Below, in pieces: positions 1-6,963 of a stretch of 11,455 nt of DNA. The stretch is from an uncultured Sphingomonadales bacterium (GTDB taxonomy: Bacteria; Pseudomonadota; Alphaproteobacteria; Sphingomonadales; Sphingomonadaceae). Under the pieces are notes generated by a model, which was given only the letters and a program-made list of their open reading frames with translations, was not told the DNA's origin and ran no database searches. The stretch covers positions 1-11,455 of the forward strand of contig CAITOD010000071.1 in NCBI GenBank assembly GCA_903893935.1. Reading direction: 5' to 3'. A program made the position numbers and the translations under genes. Numbering within the stretch: the first letter of the stretch is position 1; each line of letters starts with the position of its first letter.

Positions 1-168
1 GTGGTGCGCAACAATGTCGAGGAATATTGCATTTCCGAAGGCTGGGTGCGCGTGCAGGCGGGCAAGACGCTCGATCGCAAGGGCAATCCGCTGACCATCA
101 AGCTGAGCGGCGCGGTTGAAGCCTGGTACGAAGACCTCGGCGAGGCTGCGCCGGTCGCCAAAGCCTGA
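1..168 (+). CDS. DUF3297 family protein, C-terminal part
   Basis: The first reading frame is open from base 1 to a TGA and gives 55 residues. The core NNVEEYCISEGWVRV followed by AGKTLDRKGNPLTIKLSG matches the conserved C-terminal half of DUF3297, a small (about 80 aa) soluble family of unknown function common in Proteobacteria. The N-terminal part, which in the family contains a short segment ending in a 'GVGIRFNG'-like motif, lies before the window. The GTG at base 1 is therefore probably an internal valine, not the start. The last roughly ten residues, rich in Ala, Glu and Pro, form a tail beyond the conserved part. No function can be assigned. The next gene starts about 100 bases later and has its own promoter candidate, so the two are probably separate units. 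Confidence 0.82.
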   Translation: MVRNNVEEYCISEGWVRVQAGKTLDRKGNPLTIKLSGAVEAWYEDLGEAAPVAKA

Positions 169-234
169 TCACGCGCCTTCCGGCAGCGCCCCGGCCAGGG
201 TGTCGGGCGCGTCCATTGCTTCACGCAGGCTCTT

Positions 235-263
235 TTGTCTTTGCGCGCAATGCCGCATAGGCT
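235..263 (+). promoter_or_regulatory. Candidate promoter for a leaderless acyl-CoA hydrolase mRNA
   Basis: A -35-like TTGTCT (235-240) and a -10-like TAGGCT (258-263) are separated by 17 bases. The -10 ends 6 bases before the ATG at 270, so transcription would begin at or within a base or two of the start codon. No Shine-Dalgarno sequence precedes that ATG. The -35 matches the consensus at 4 of 6 positions and the -10 at 3 of 6, so this is only a candidate. The spacing and the similar TAGGTT element at 4122-4127 make it more plausible. Confidence 0.42.
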
Positions 264-269
264 GGCGCC

Positions 270-1334
270 ATGACCGAACTTTCAGACCAGCTTGCAGAGA
301 TTCTCGCCCGCCCCGCCGGGCGCATCGGGCATTTGTCGCTCAACCGGCCCAAGGCGATCCATGCGCTGACTTTGCCGATGGTGCGCGCGATGATCGCAGC
401 GCTGCTGGCGTGGCGCGACGATCCGGCGGTCGATGCGGTGCTGATCGACCATGCCGAAGGCCGCGGGTTTTGCGCGGGGGGCGATATCGCCTTCTTGCGC
501 AATTCGGCGCTCACCGATGAAGGTGTGTCGGGGCGGCGGTTCTTTTACGAGGAATACCAGCTCAACCACCTGATCCTGACTTTTCCCAAGCCGGTGATCG
601 CGGTGATGGACGGGATCACGATGGGCGGCGGCGTGGGCATTGCCGGGCCGGCGCAGATTCGCATCGCCACCGAAGCGACCCGGCTGGCAATGCCCGAAAC
701 CGGGATCGGCCTGTTTCCCGATGTCGGTGGCGGCTGGTACCTTTCGCGGCTGGCGGGGCGGCTGGGGCAATATCTGGCGCTGACCGGGGCGCGGCTCGAT
801 GGCGCCGATTGCCTGTGGGCAGGGCTTGCCACGCATTATCTGCCGGCGGCCGCCCTGCCCGAAGCCAAAGCCGCGCTGGCCGCCGATCCAGCCGCGGCGA
901 GCGCGATCCTGCATCAATTTTCGGTCGTGCCGCCCGAGGCGAAGATTGCCGCACACGCCGTTACGATCGACCGGCTGTTTGCGTCGGACCGCTATGAAGA
1001 CATTCTGGCAGCGCTTGCGCAAGACGGCGGCGAATGGGCCGCTGCGACGCTCGCCACGCTCGGCAGCAAAAGCCCGCAGACTTGCAAAGTGGCGCTGCGG
1101 CAATTGCGCGAAAGCCTGCATTGCGAAGACTTTGCCGCCAACATGGCGATGGAATACCGCATCGGCGCGCGCGTACTGGTGCGCCCCGATTTTGCCGAAG
1201 GCGTGCGCGCGGTGATTGTCGACAAGGACCACGCGCCGCGCTGGAACCCGCCAACCCCCGAAGCGGTGACCGAAGATCTGCTCGATGCGATCTTTGCGCC
1301 GCTGCCCGCCGATGAAGAATGGAAACCACTATGA
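270..1334 (+). CDS. 3-hydroxyisobutyryl-CoA hydrolase (enoyl-CoA hydratase/isomerase family)
   Basis: This 354-aa cytosolic crotonase-fold enzyme is predicted to hydrolyse 3-hydroxyisobutyryl-CoA to 3-hydroxyisobutyrate and CoA, a step of valine degradation. The hydrolase branch is recognised by the oxyanion-hole motifs GRGFCAGGD (64-72) and [11 protein letters not shown] (113-123), and by [15 protein letters not shown] (141-155). In the last motif, Glu143 and Asp151 have the same 8-residue spacing as the functional Glu/Asp pair of human HIBCH (E169, D177). The C-terminal [11 protein letters not shown] (318-328) is also typical of HIBCH and absent from simple hydratases. The length is normal for the family. 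The ATG at 270 places the fold at the usual distance from the N-terminus. Its stop overlaps the start of the enoyl-CoA hydratase (ATGA at 1331-1334), so the two are translationally coupled. Other acyl-CoA thioesters could be substrates; the family call is firm. Confidence 0.93.
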   Translation: MTELSDQLAEILARPAGRIGHLSLNRPKAIHALTLPMVRAMIAALLAWRDDPAVDAVLIDHAEGRGFCAGGDIAFLRNSALTDEGVSGRRFFYEEYQLNHLILTFPKPVIAVMDGITMGGGVGIAGPAQIRIATEATRLAMPETGIGLFPDVGGGWYLSRLAGRLGQYLALTGARLDGADCLWAGLATHYLPAAALPEAKAALAADPAAASAILHQFSVVPPEAKIAAHAVTIDRLFASDRYEDILAALAQDGGEWAAATLATLGSKSPQTCKVALRQLRESLHCEDFAANMAMEYRIGARVLVRPDFAEGVRAVIVDKDHAPRWNPPTPEAVTEDLLDAIFAPLPADEEWKPL

Positions 1335-2128
1335 CCGACAGCCCTTCGAGTTTTGAAACGATCGTGGTCGAGCAACACGCGGCGGTCACGCTGATCACGC
1401 TCAATCGCCCACAGGCGCTGAACGCGCTCAATAGCCAGGTGCTCGAAGATCTGATTGCCGCATTTGGCGCGTTCGAGGCCGATCCGGCGCAGCGTTGCGC
1501 GGTGCTGACCGGGTCGGGCGAAAAGGCCTTTGCGGCGGGCGCCGACATCAAGCAGATGGCGGATAAACAGGCGCACGAATTCTACGCGCAGGATTTCTTT
1601 GCGCGCTGGACCAGCCATCTGGTCAAGACCACGCGCAAACCCTGGATCGCCGCGGTCAACGGCTTTGCGCTCGGCGGCGGGTGCGAACTGGCGATGATGG
1701 CTGATTTTATCATTGCATCCGAAAACGCGAAGTTCGGCCAGCCCGAAATCAAGCTGGGCGTGGCGCCCGGCATGGGCGGGTCGCAGCGCCTGACGCGCGC
1801 CATCGGCAAAGCCAAAGCGATGGAAATGTGCCTGACCGGCCGGATGATGGACGCCCACGAAGCCGAACGCGCGGGGCTGGTTGCGCGCGTGGTGCCGCTG
1901 GCGGACTTGCTGGCGGAAACGCTCAAGACCGCCGCAGCGATCGCGGCGATGCCGCCGCTCGCGGCCATTGCCAACAAGGAAATGGTCAACGCCGCGTTCG
2001 AGACCACGCTCGATCAGGGCCTGCTGTTCGAACGCCGCGTGTTCCAGGTGCTGACCGCCACGCACGACAAGGCAGAAGGCATGGCCGCCTTTATCGAAAA
2101 GCGCGCCGGGGTGTTTACCGGCACATGA
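1331..2128 (+). CDS. Enoyl-CoA hydratase
   Basis: This 265-aa cytosolic crotonase adds water across the double bond of a trans-2-enoyl-CoA. The first oxyanion-hole motif is [11 protein letters not shown] (66-76). The second, [17 protein letters not shown] (110-126), contains catalytic Glu119, and [16 protein letters not shown] (135-150) contains catalytic Glu139. Both acid-base glutamates are present, so it should be an active hydratase. The C-terminal helices, including [10 protein letters not shown], are normal for the family. The ATG at 1331 was chosen over an in-frame ATG at 1319 because it overlaps the upstream stop as ATGA and gives a typical N-terminus ([11 protein letters not shown]). 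Coupling to the HIBCH gene suggests a role as methacrylyl-CoA or crotonyl-CoA hydratase in branched-chain amino acid breakdown. General beta-oxidation cannot be excluded. Confidence 0.93.
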   Translation: MTDSPSSFETIVVEQHAAVTLITLNRPQALNALNSQVLEDLIAAFGAFEADPAQRCAVLTGSGEKAFAAGADIKQMADKQAHEFYAQDFFARWTSHLVKTTRKPWIAAVNGFALGGGCELAMMADFIIASENAKFGQPEIKLGVAPGMGGSQRLTRAIGKAKAMEMCLTGRMMDAHEAERAGLVARVVPLADLLAETLKTAAAIAAMPPLAAIANKEMVNAAFETTLDQGLLFERRVFQVLTATHDKAEGMAAFIEKRAGVFTGT

Positions 2129-2162
2129 CCCGATCGGCCCTCATTTGGGCAGACGCGACCGC

Positions 2163-2192
2163 TTGTGTACCGAGACTTGCATCTGGAATAAT
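2163..2192 (+). promoter_or_regulatory. Candidate brnTA promoter in an AT-rich patch
   Basis: TTGTGT (2163-2168), an 18-base spacer and AATAAT (2187-2192; 5 of 6 matches to the -10 consensus) precede brnT. An alternative reading is TTGCAT (2177-2182), 17 bases, TACATT (2200-2205). The stretch from 2181 to 2210 is clearly AT-richer than the surrounding genes. BrnTA operons are known to be repressed by the BrnA-containing complex, so an operator is expected here. Only a weak TAAT...ATTA dyad (2189-2192 and 2203-2206) is visible. Confidence 0.42.
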
Positions 2193-2210
2193 TTGAAGTT
2201 ACATTAAAAG

Positions 2211-2474
2211 ATGGAAGTTGAGTTTGATCGGTCAAAAGACGCCACCAACATGGCCAAGCATGGTCTGTCGCTGGCCGATGCGGCAAACTTCGACATGGCC
2301 ATCGCGGTGATCGAAACCGACAACCGCGCGGACTACGGCGAGGTGCGCTTCCGGGCTTTCGCGCGCGTAGACGGCGAAGGACGATGCCTTGTCTTTTCCC
2401 TGCGTGGCGCAGTCGTGCGCGCCATAAGTTATCGCCGAGCACACGAAAAGGAGATGCGTCGTTATGACAAATGA
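2211..2474 (+). CDS. brnT: BrnT family type II toxin (ribonuclease)
   Basis: This 87-aa protein matches BrnT, a RelE-fold ribonuclease toxin first characterised in Brucella abortus, which inhibits translation by cleaving RNA. The N-terminus EFDRSKDATNMAKHGLS (4-20) corresponds to the family's 'F.WD..K...N..KHG' signature. A central YGEVRFRAF (42-50) follows. The C-terminus AISYRRAHEKEMRRY (71-85) is the family's 'ISAR.A...E...Y' motif carrying the basic and Glu residues linked to activity. The length is typical, and no key position looks lost. The ATG at 2211 follows an AT-rich leader with only a weak purine run (AAAAG) as ribosome-binding site. The 3' end overlaps brnA by 11 bases, the usual toxin-first order for this system. 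Confidence 0.92.
   Translation: MEVEFDRSKDATNMAKHGLSLADAANFDMAIAVIETDNRADYGEVRFRAFARVDGEGRCLVFSLRGAVVRAISYRRAHEKEMRRYDK
2448..2453 (+). promoter_or_regulatory. Ribosome-binding site of brnA inside brnT
   Basis: AAGGAG lies 10 bases upstream of the ATG at 2464, within the last codons of brnT. It is one of the strongest Shine-Dalgarno matches in the window and much better than that of brnT itself. This would favour antitoxin over toxin synthesis from the shared mRNA, as expected for a balanced toxin-antitoxin pair. Confidence 0.7.
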
Positions 2475-2745
2475 GCCGCTCCCGGTCGTTTTTGACGATG
2501 AAAACCCCGAATGGACCGAGGCTGATTTTGCCCGGGCCCGACCCGCGACCGAAGTACTGCCTGCCGAGGTGATCGCGGCCTTTGGCAAGGGCAAGCGGGG
2601 TCGACCGGTTGGCACGACAAAGCCCAATGCCAAGAAATCGATCACATTGCGGCTCGATCCCGATGTGCTGGCGGCCTGGCGTGCAACGGGGCCCGGATGG
2701 CAAGCGCGCATGAACGATGTCTTGCGCGCGGCCGCACCCGGCTGA
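2464..2745 (+). CDS. brnA: BrnA family antitoxin (ribbon-helix-helix)
   Basis: This 93-aa partner of BrnT is predicted to bind and neutralise the toxin and to repress the operon. The N-terminal half is acidic and aromatic (VVFDDENPEWTEADFARARP, 8-27), matching the family's 'D.DNPEWT..DF.RARP' toxin-contact region. A basic linker, GKGKRGRPVGTTKPNAK (41-57), leads to a C-terminal ribbon-helix-helix: the beta strand KSITLRLDPDVLAAWRA (58-74), then GPGWQARMNDVLRAA (76-90). The domain order, with toxin-binding segment first and DNA-binding domain last, is normal for BrnA. It overlaps brnT by 11 bases. The in-frame TTG of the next gene lies 27 bases after its stop, so read-through transcription into RNase H/rluE is likely unless a terminator is hidden; none is visible. 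Confidence 0.9.
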   Translation: MTNEPLPVVFDDENPEWTEADFARARPATEVLPAEVIAAFGKGKRGRPVGTTKPNAKKSITLRLDPDVLAAWRATGPGWQARMNDVLRAAAPG

Positions 2746-2772
2746 TCGTCCAAACTCGATGATTTCACCACT

Positions 2773-3141
2773 TTGAAAATCTGGTTCGATGGCGGGTGCC
2801 GGCCCAATCCCGGCGCGATCGAAACCGCGGTGGTGACCGGGGGGCGGGTGTGGCACCGCGCCGATCACGGGCATGGCGACAACAACGATGCCGAATGGCT
2901 GGCACTGCTCGATGCTTTGGCGCTGGCACGCGAACTGGGGCTGACCGATCTGGTGCTGCTCGGCGATGCAGTGATGGTGGTTGGTCAGGCGCGCGGCTCG
3001 GCGCCGCGCGTTCCCGCGCGGTTTCGCGCTTATTGCGCGCGCTTTGCCGAATTGGCGGCGGGGTTCGACCGCGTGCGCGTGCGCCATGTCGGGCGCGCGC
3101 AAAACCTTGCCGGCATTGCGCTCGAAAGCCGCCACCGGTGA
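2773..3141 (+). CDS. RNase H-fold protein with one catalytic carboxylate missing
   Basis: This 122-aa protein resembles prokaryotic and plant-type RNase HI. It opens with [10 protein letters not shown] (5-14), which holds the first metal-binding Asp (Asp6). Glu41 in [13 protein letters not shown] and Asp65 in LLGDAVMVV match the second and third active-site carboxylates. The fourth is expected in a closing 'N..AD' motif, but here the sequence is NLAG (111-114), with Gly114 replacing Asp. Activity on RNA/DNA hybrids is therefore uncertain; a nucleic-acid-binding role is possible. The TTG at 2773 is the only start that keeps the first strand: the frame is closed just upstream by the brnA stop and has no ATG or GTG before the motif. 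No Shine-Dalgarno is visible. Its stop overlaps the GTG start of rluE, suggesting coupled translation and a shared role in RNA metabolism. Confidence 0.8.
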   Translation: MKIWFDGGCRPNPGAIETAVVTGGRVWHRADHGHGDNNDAEWLALLDALALARELGLTDLVLLGDAVMVVGQARGSAPRVPARFRAYCARFAELAAGFDRVRVRHVGRAQNLAGIALESRHR

Positions 3142-3683
3142 CGCGGCTGATCGCGTTCAACAAGCCCTATGGGGTGCTGTCGCAATTTACCGACGCGGCG
3201 ACGCGCGCGACCCTGGCCGATCACATCGCGGTGCCAGGGGTCTATCCGGCCGGGCGGCTCGATCGCGACAGCGAAGGATTGCTGCTGCTGACCGATGACG
3301 GGCGGCTGCAGGCGCGGATCGCCGACCCCCGCTTCAAATGGGCCAAGACATACCTCGTGCAAGTCGAAGGCGTGCCCGAAGCCGACCAGCTCGCGCGCTT
3401 GCGAGGCGGGGTCGTGCTCAACGACGGGCCGACGCTGCCCGCCGAAGCCGAAGCGATCGCGCCGCCTGCCTTGTGGCCGCGCGATCCGCCGGTGCGGTTT
3501 CGCAAAAGCGTGCCCGACAGCTGGATCAGCCTGACCATCCGCGAAGGTCGCAACCGGCAGGTGCGGCGAATGACTGCAGCGGTGGGCCTGCCGACTTTGC
3601 GCCTCGTGCGCTGGCGCATCGGCGACTGGACGCTGGAAGATTTGGCGCCCGGTGCGTGGCGCGAGGTGGCCCCGCCGCGCTAA
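3138..3683 (+). CDS. rluE: 23S rRNA pseudouridine synthase RluE
   Basis: This 181-aa enzyme belongs to the RsuA/RluE group and is expected to convert a uridine of 23S rRNA (U2457 in E. coli numbering) to pseudouridine. It starts directly with the catalytic domain and has no S4 domain, as in Rlu[14 protein letters not shown] (7-19), then [18 protein letters not shown] (38-55) with catalytic Asp42. The RluE-specific stretches [24 protein letters not shown] and [19 protein letters not shown] follow in order. The GTG at 3138 overlaps the preceding TGA (GTGA) and gives the expected N-terminus; the longer frame opening at 2796 is an overlap artefact. Its TAA (3681-3683) overlaps the stop of the convergent DUF1761 gene. 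The N-terminus is slightly shorter than the E. coli enzyme. Confidence 0.93.
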   Translation: MTRLIAFNKPYGVLSQFTDAATRATLADHIAVPGVYPAGRLDRDSEGLLLLTDDGRLQARIADPRFKWAKTYLVQVEGVPEADQLARLRGGVVLNDGPTLPAEAEAIAPPALWPRDPPVRFRKSVPDSWISLTIREGRNRQVRRMTAAVGLPTLRLVRWRIGDWTLEDLAPGAWREVAPPR

Positions 3684-4087
3684 ACGCGAAAAGCCACAAA
3701 TATGAGCCCCATCGTCAGGAACACCACGAGCCAGTGCCCGGCATCGATCGCCAGCACCATGGCCTGCTTTTGCGCATAACCATAGTTTACCGCGAGCGCC
3801 GGGATCACGAAGCCCACGGCTGTCCCCAGCGTCACCATCAACGTGATCGCAGGATCGTGCGGGATCTGCCCCAGCACGTGGACGAGAACCGATGCCACCA
3901 CCGCTTCGCACACCAGCGTGGTGGCAAACAGGCGACCCATGCCCGCTTTCGCGCGGGCTTTGTCGGCCTCGCTCCAGTTTTGCCGGGCTTGCCAGGCTTT
4001 GCCGAACAGCGGGCCGTACCACAGCCCGCCGGCCATGAACGCTGCAAGCGTGGCAACGGCGACAGCGACAAGCGGGAATGCAGCCAT
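3680..4087 (-). CDS. DUF1761 family inner-membrane protein
   Basis: This 135-aa hydrophobic protein has four predicted membrane segments, roughly residues 2-24, 51-74, 80-102 and 110-133. The motif [14 protein letters not shown] (20-33) after the first helix is characteristic of DUF1761. The function is unknown. An ATG at 4093 (two codons earlier) is also possible; 4087 was preferred because the AGGA upstream is 9 bases from it but only 3 from the earlier ATG. The gene ends tail-to-tail with rluE, with the two stops sharing the CTAA at 3680-3683. A promoter candidate precedes it in the gap after the CHAP gene, so it is probably expressed alone. Confidence 0.85.
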   Translation of the reverse strand: MAAFPLVAVAVATLAAFMAGGLWYGPLFGKAWQARQNWSEADKARAKAGMGRLFATTLVCEAVVASVLVHVLGQIPHDPAITLMVTLGTAVGFVIPALAVNYGYAQKQAMVLAIDAGHWLVVFLTMGLIFVAFRV

Positions 4088-4121
4088 GACCATTGGTCCT
4101 TGCCCGGTTCGCGATGCGCGG

Positions 4122-4150
4122 AACCTATCAGGCGATCACGTGGCTGTCAC
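4122..4150 (-). promoter_or_regulatory. Candidate promoter of the DUF1761 gene
   Basis: On the minus strand GTGACA (4150-4145; 5 of 6 matches to the -35 consensus) and TAGGTT (4127-4122) are separated by 17 bases. This would place the RNA start near 4115, giving a leader of about 28 bases that contains the AGGA ribosome-binding site. The -10 resembles the TAGGCT upstream of the HIBCH gene. It is a pattern match only. Confidence 0.42.
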
Positions 4151-4160
4151 GCGTCCGCGT

Positions 4161-4979
4161 TTAGCCGGTGCTGCGCACCATGCGCGCGGCGATGATCCGG
4201 CCGATCGGGTCGTCGCGCAAGGAGGATACCGCCGGGGCATGCGCCGGCGGATGGGCGACCAGCGGGGTGCGCACCGGCGCGGGGCCAATTTCGGGCTTGA
4301 TCCCGTCGAGAAAGCTGGCGTCGATGCGGCTGACTTTCGCCGCGCGATGCGGTGCGGGCAGGGAAGCGCCGTCGCGGTCAACCCACGCCAGCGTGGTATC
4401 GCGTGGACCCGCCTCGTGCCGGGGTTTCTGCTTGTAGATAAAGCCGTTGACCGGCCAATGCGTGGTGCCCAGGTCGCCGATCGGGGCATACCACACGCGC
4501 ACTTCGCTCCAGTCGTTGTCGGGCGACACGTCGACCGCGCGCACATCGAGTTCGACATGGCCGCGCCGACCGTCGATCGGCGACCAGTTGGCGTGGCGCA
4601 GCAGCACGGTGCGCTCGTCGATCACTTTGCTCACCATCGCGACATGGCCGAGCGTCATCGGGCCATAAGGGCGAAAGCTCATCACCGCGCCGGGTCGGGG
4701 TTCGTGCCCGCGCGCATAGCGCCCGGCGGCCTGGTCCCACCACGTCAGCGCGTCGCCATAAAGCTGAATGCCCGAAGCCTCGCGCGCGAAGGGCACGCAT
4801 TGCAGATAGGGCAGCGCCTCGCTGTCGTCGCTGGCATCCACGTTCGGGGCCATCGCTGCCGGGCGGGCGTGTGCCGTGACAGGCGCGACCGATGCGGCCA
4901 CGACCAGTGCAGCGGCCAACTGCCAGCGCTGGTTGGCCGTCTCGGCGCGGCGTGCGTCTTTGCCTGTCGATCGCTGCAT
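4161..4979 (-). CDS. Secreted CHAP-domain peptidoglycan amidase/endopeptidase
   Basis: This 272-aa protein carries an N-terminal export signal: a charged start, then a hydrophobic core LAAALVVAASVAPV (21-34) ending in AHA near residue 38, a likely signal peptidase I site. A CHAP domain follows. LQCVPFAREASG (59-70) holds the nucleophile Cys61, GHVAMVSKV (111-119) holds His112, and HANW (129-132) provides the third polar residue, Asn131. PRPGAVMSFRPY is the usual CHAP 'pGDi..f' strand. Such enzymes cleave cell-wall peptides in the periplasm, typically in cell division or remodelling. The C-terminal third, after about residue 170, is Pro/Ala-rich and looks unstructured; no recognisable wall-binding domain is seen. 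The gene diverges from der across about 130 bases. The substrate bond is not predictable from sequence. Confidence 0.85.
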   Translation of the reverse strand: MQRSTGKDARRAETANQRWQLAAALVVAASVAPVTAHARPAAMAPNVDASDDSEALPYLQCVPFAREASGIQLYGDALTWWDQAAGRYARGHEPRPGAVMSFRPYGPMTLGHVAMVSKVIDERTVLLRHANWSPIDGRRGHVELDVRAVDVSPDNDWSEVRVWYAPIGDLGTTHWPVNGFIYKQKPRHEAGPRDTTLAWVDRDGASLPAPHRAAKVSRIDASFLDGIKPEIGPAPVRTPLVAHPPAHAPAVSSLRDDPIGRIIAARMVRSTG

Positions 4980-5112
4980 GCCGGAGACGATGCATCCGAC
5001 ATGGTTAAGGCGAAGCTAAAAGCGTCGTCGATACAGCCCGAAAGTCTCACGATCAGTCGCATTGCGCCGCCAATGCTTGCCTTTCCGCCGACAAACCGCC
5101 ACGGCACAGCGC
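4980..5112. other. Divergent intergenic region between the CHAP gene and der
   Basis: This 133-base gap must hold the promoters of both divergent genes. I see no convincing -35/-10 pair for either direction. No Shine-Dalgarno sequence precedes the der ATG at 5113. No strong dyad or repeat stands out. Confidence 0.4.
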
Positions 5113-6501
5113 ATGTCTGCCCCCGTGTTACCCCAGGTTGTCATTATCGGCCGGCCCAATGTGGGCAAATCCACGCTGTTCAACCGGCTGGTGGGCAAGA
5201 AACTGGCGCTGGTCGATGACCAGCCGGGGGTGACGCGCGACCGTCGCATGGGGCAGGCCGATCTGCTCGGGCTGGCGTTTACGATTGTCGATACCGCCGG
5301 GTGGGAAGACCAGGACCCCGCGACTCTGCCCGGCCGCATGCGCATGCAGACCGAGGCTGCGCTCGCCGGCGCCGCGGTTGCGCTGTTTGTGATCGATTCG
5401 CGCGCGGGGCTGACTTTGCTCGACGAGGAAATCGGCCGGCATCTGCATGAATCCGCGGTGCCGGTGGTGCTGATTGCCAACAAGGCCGAAGGGCGCGCGG
5501 GCGACGACGGCGTGTTCGAAGCTTTTTCGCTGGGGTTTGGCGAGCCGATTGCGCTGTCGGCCGAACACGGCGAAGGCATGAGCGACTTGTTCCAGGCGCT
5601 GCTGCCGCTGATCGGCGAGCCCGAAGAGCCCGAAGCGCGCGATCCGGATGAACCCGAATACGACCCCGAAAGCATTCTCAAGCTGGCGATCGTCGGCCGC
5701 CCGAATGCGGGCAAATCGACGCTGATCAACCGCATCCTCGGCCAGAACCGGCTGCTGACCGGGCCCGAGGCGGGGATCACGCGCGATTCGATCGCGATCG
5801 ACTGGACCTGGCGCGATCCCACGGGCGCGCCGCGCCCGGTGCGGCTGATCGACACCGCCGGGATGCGCAAGAAAGCGCTGGTGATCGACAAGCTGGAAAA
5901 GCTGGCGGTTGCCGACGCGCGGCACGCGGTCGATTTTGCCGAAGTGGTGGTGTTGTTGCTCGATGCCACGCGCGGGCTTGAACATCAGGATCTCAAGATT
6001 GCCTCGCTGGTGCTCGAAGAAGGCCGCGCGCTGATCATCGCGATCAACAAGTGGGATATTGCCGAAGACCCGAGCGGGCTGTTCAACGGGGTGCGCGCCG
6101 CGCTCGAAGACGGTCTGGCGCAAGTGCGCGGAGTGCCGCTGATCGCGGTGTCGGCGATGACCGGCAAAGGGCTCGATGCGATGATCGGCGCCGCGTTCGA
6201 ATTGCGCGATGCCTGGAGCAAACGCGTACCGACCGCGGCACTCAACCGCTGGTTCGACGACGCGCTGTCGGCCAACCCGCCGCCCGCGCCCGGCGGCCGG
6301 CGGATCAAGCTGCGCTATATCACCCAGGCCAAGACGCGCCCGCCGGGCTTTATCCTGTTCGGCACGCGGCTCGACCAGCTGCCCGAAAGCTATCGCCGCT
6401 ATCTCGTCAATGGCATCCGCCGCGAACTGGGATTTGACGCGGTGCCGATCCGCCTGACGTTGCGCAGCGCCAAAAACCCGTTTGCAGACAAGGACAAATG
6501 A
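5113..6501 (+). CDS. der: Ribosome biogenesis GTPase Der (EngA)
   Basis: This 462-aa essential GTPase assists assembly of the 50S ribosomal subunit. It contains the diagnostic pair of tandem GTPase domains. The first has GRPNVGKS (13-20), DTAGW (60-64) and NKAE (123-126), where the usual NKxD Asp is Glu, as often seen in alphaproteobacterial Der. The second has GRPNAGKS (195-202), DTAGMRKK (247-254) and NKWD (312-315). A KH-like domain (about 370-455) ends the protein. The two G domains are joined by an acidic linker rich in Glu, Asp and Pro (about 168-187). The ATG at 5113 was chosen over the upstream in-frame opening at 5062 because MSAPVLPQVVIIGRPNVGKS matches the family N-terminus. The stop overlaps the start of the DUF983 gene, indicating an operon. 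Confidence 0.97.
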   Translation: MSAPVLPQVVIIGRPNVGKSTLFNRLVGKKLALVDDQPGVTRDRRMGQADLLGLAFTIVDTAGWEDQDPATLPGRMRMQTEAALAGAAVALFVIDSRAGLTLLDEEIGRHLHESAVPVVLIANKAEGRAGDDGVFEAFSLGFGEPIALSAEHGEGMSDLFQALLPLIGEPEEPEARDPDEPEYDPESILKLAIVGRPNAGKSTLINRILGQNRLLTGPEAGITRDSIAIDWTWRDPTGAPRPVRLIDTAGMRKKALVIDKLEKLAVADARHAVDFAEVVVLLLDATRGLEHQDLKIASLVLEEGRALIIAINKWDIAEDPSGLFNGVRAALEDGLAQVRGVPLIAVSAMTGKGLDAMIGAAFELRDAWSKRVPTAALNRWFDDALSANPPPAPGGRRIKLRYITQAKTRPPGFILFGTRLDQLPESYRRYLVNGIRRELGFDAVPIRLTLRSAKNPFADKDK

Positions 6502-6899
6502 TGGTCGATCTGCCGCACAACCTGTGGTCGGCGATGCGCCGTGGGTTCATGGGCACATGCCCGCGCTGCGGCGGGGCGCATCTGTTTGCGAAGTTTCTCA
6601 AACCGGTCGAGCGCTGCCCGCTCTGCGCGCAGGACTGGACGCTGCACGCGGCGGACGACTTCCCGCCTTATGTCTCGATCATCGTCACCGGCCACGTGAT
6701 GGCACCGGTGATGATCCTGCTGGGCAGTGCCACTGCGCTGTCGGCCGGCCTCACGGTGGCGATCGCGCTGGTTATGGCGGTGACCATGCTGATCACCCTG
6801 CTGCAACCCGCCAAAGGCGCAATCATCGCGCTGCAATGGTGGATGGGCATGCAAGGCTTCGCCGCGCGGCCCGGCAAAATGGAAGCCGGGGTGAAGTAA
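6501..6899 (+). CDS. DUF983 zinc-ribbon membrane protein
   Basis: This 132-aa protein has an N-terminal CPRC...CPLC pair (Cys20, Cys23, Cys39, Cys42), which looks like a zinc ribbon. Two hydrophobic helices follow (about 57-78 and 82-103), and then the family's QWWMGM segment (112-117). It is a DUF983 member of unknown function, probably in the inner membrane with the ribbon in the cytosol. The tandem ATGATG at 6498-6503 allows two starts; 6501 is preferred because AGGA (6491-6494) is then 6 bases away rather than 3. The first base of this ATG is the last base of the der TGA, so translation is probably coupled. The first repeat lies 13 bases after its stop and may act as its 3' end. Confidence 0.87.
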   Translation: MVDLPHNLWSAMRRGFMGTCPRCGGAHLFAKFLKPVERCPLCAQDWTLHAADDFPPYVSIIVTGHVMAPVMILLGSATALSAGLTVAIALVMAVTMLITLLQPAKGAIIALQWWMGMQGFAARPGKMEAGVK

Positions 6900-6912
6900 C
6901 CATTCCCTTAAT

Positions 6913-6943
6913 CGTCACCCCGGGCTTGACCCGGGGTCCCGCT
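6913..6943 (+). repeat. Palindromic intergenic repeat, copy 1
   Basis: This is a 31-base repeat unit. Its core is a hairpin: ACCCCGGG (6917-6924), loop CTTGA (6925-6929), CCCGGGGT (6930-6937), an 8-bp perfect stem. It is identical over all 31 bases to the reverse complement of 7281-7311, and identity stops sharply on both sides. This kind of repeat is widespread between genes in sphingomonads and relatives. Here it could also end transcription of der/DUF983, although no T-run follows. Confidence 0.88.
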
Positions 6944-6963
6944 TCCTTCGCAACACCCGCCAA

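Noticed and set aside
992..2065. A 357-codon open frame on the minus strand opposite the hydrolase/hydratase pair
   Set aside because: No domain or start signal is seen. It is a mirror effect of GC-rich codon use in two clear crotonase genes.
2796..3137. N-terminal extension of RluE back to the ATG at 2796
   Set aside because: The extra residues are the RNase H-like gene read in another frame. The GTG at 3138 gives the family N-terminus and overlaps the upstream stop.
5128..6123. A 331-codon open frame on the minus strand opposite der
   Set aside because: It is antisense to an essential, fully motif-supported GTPase; its low-complexity composition marks it as a shadow frame.
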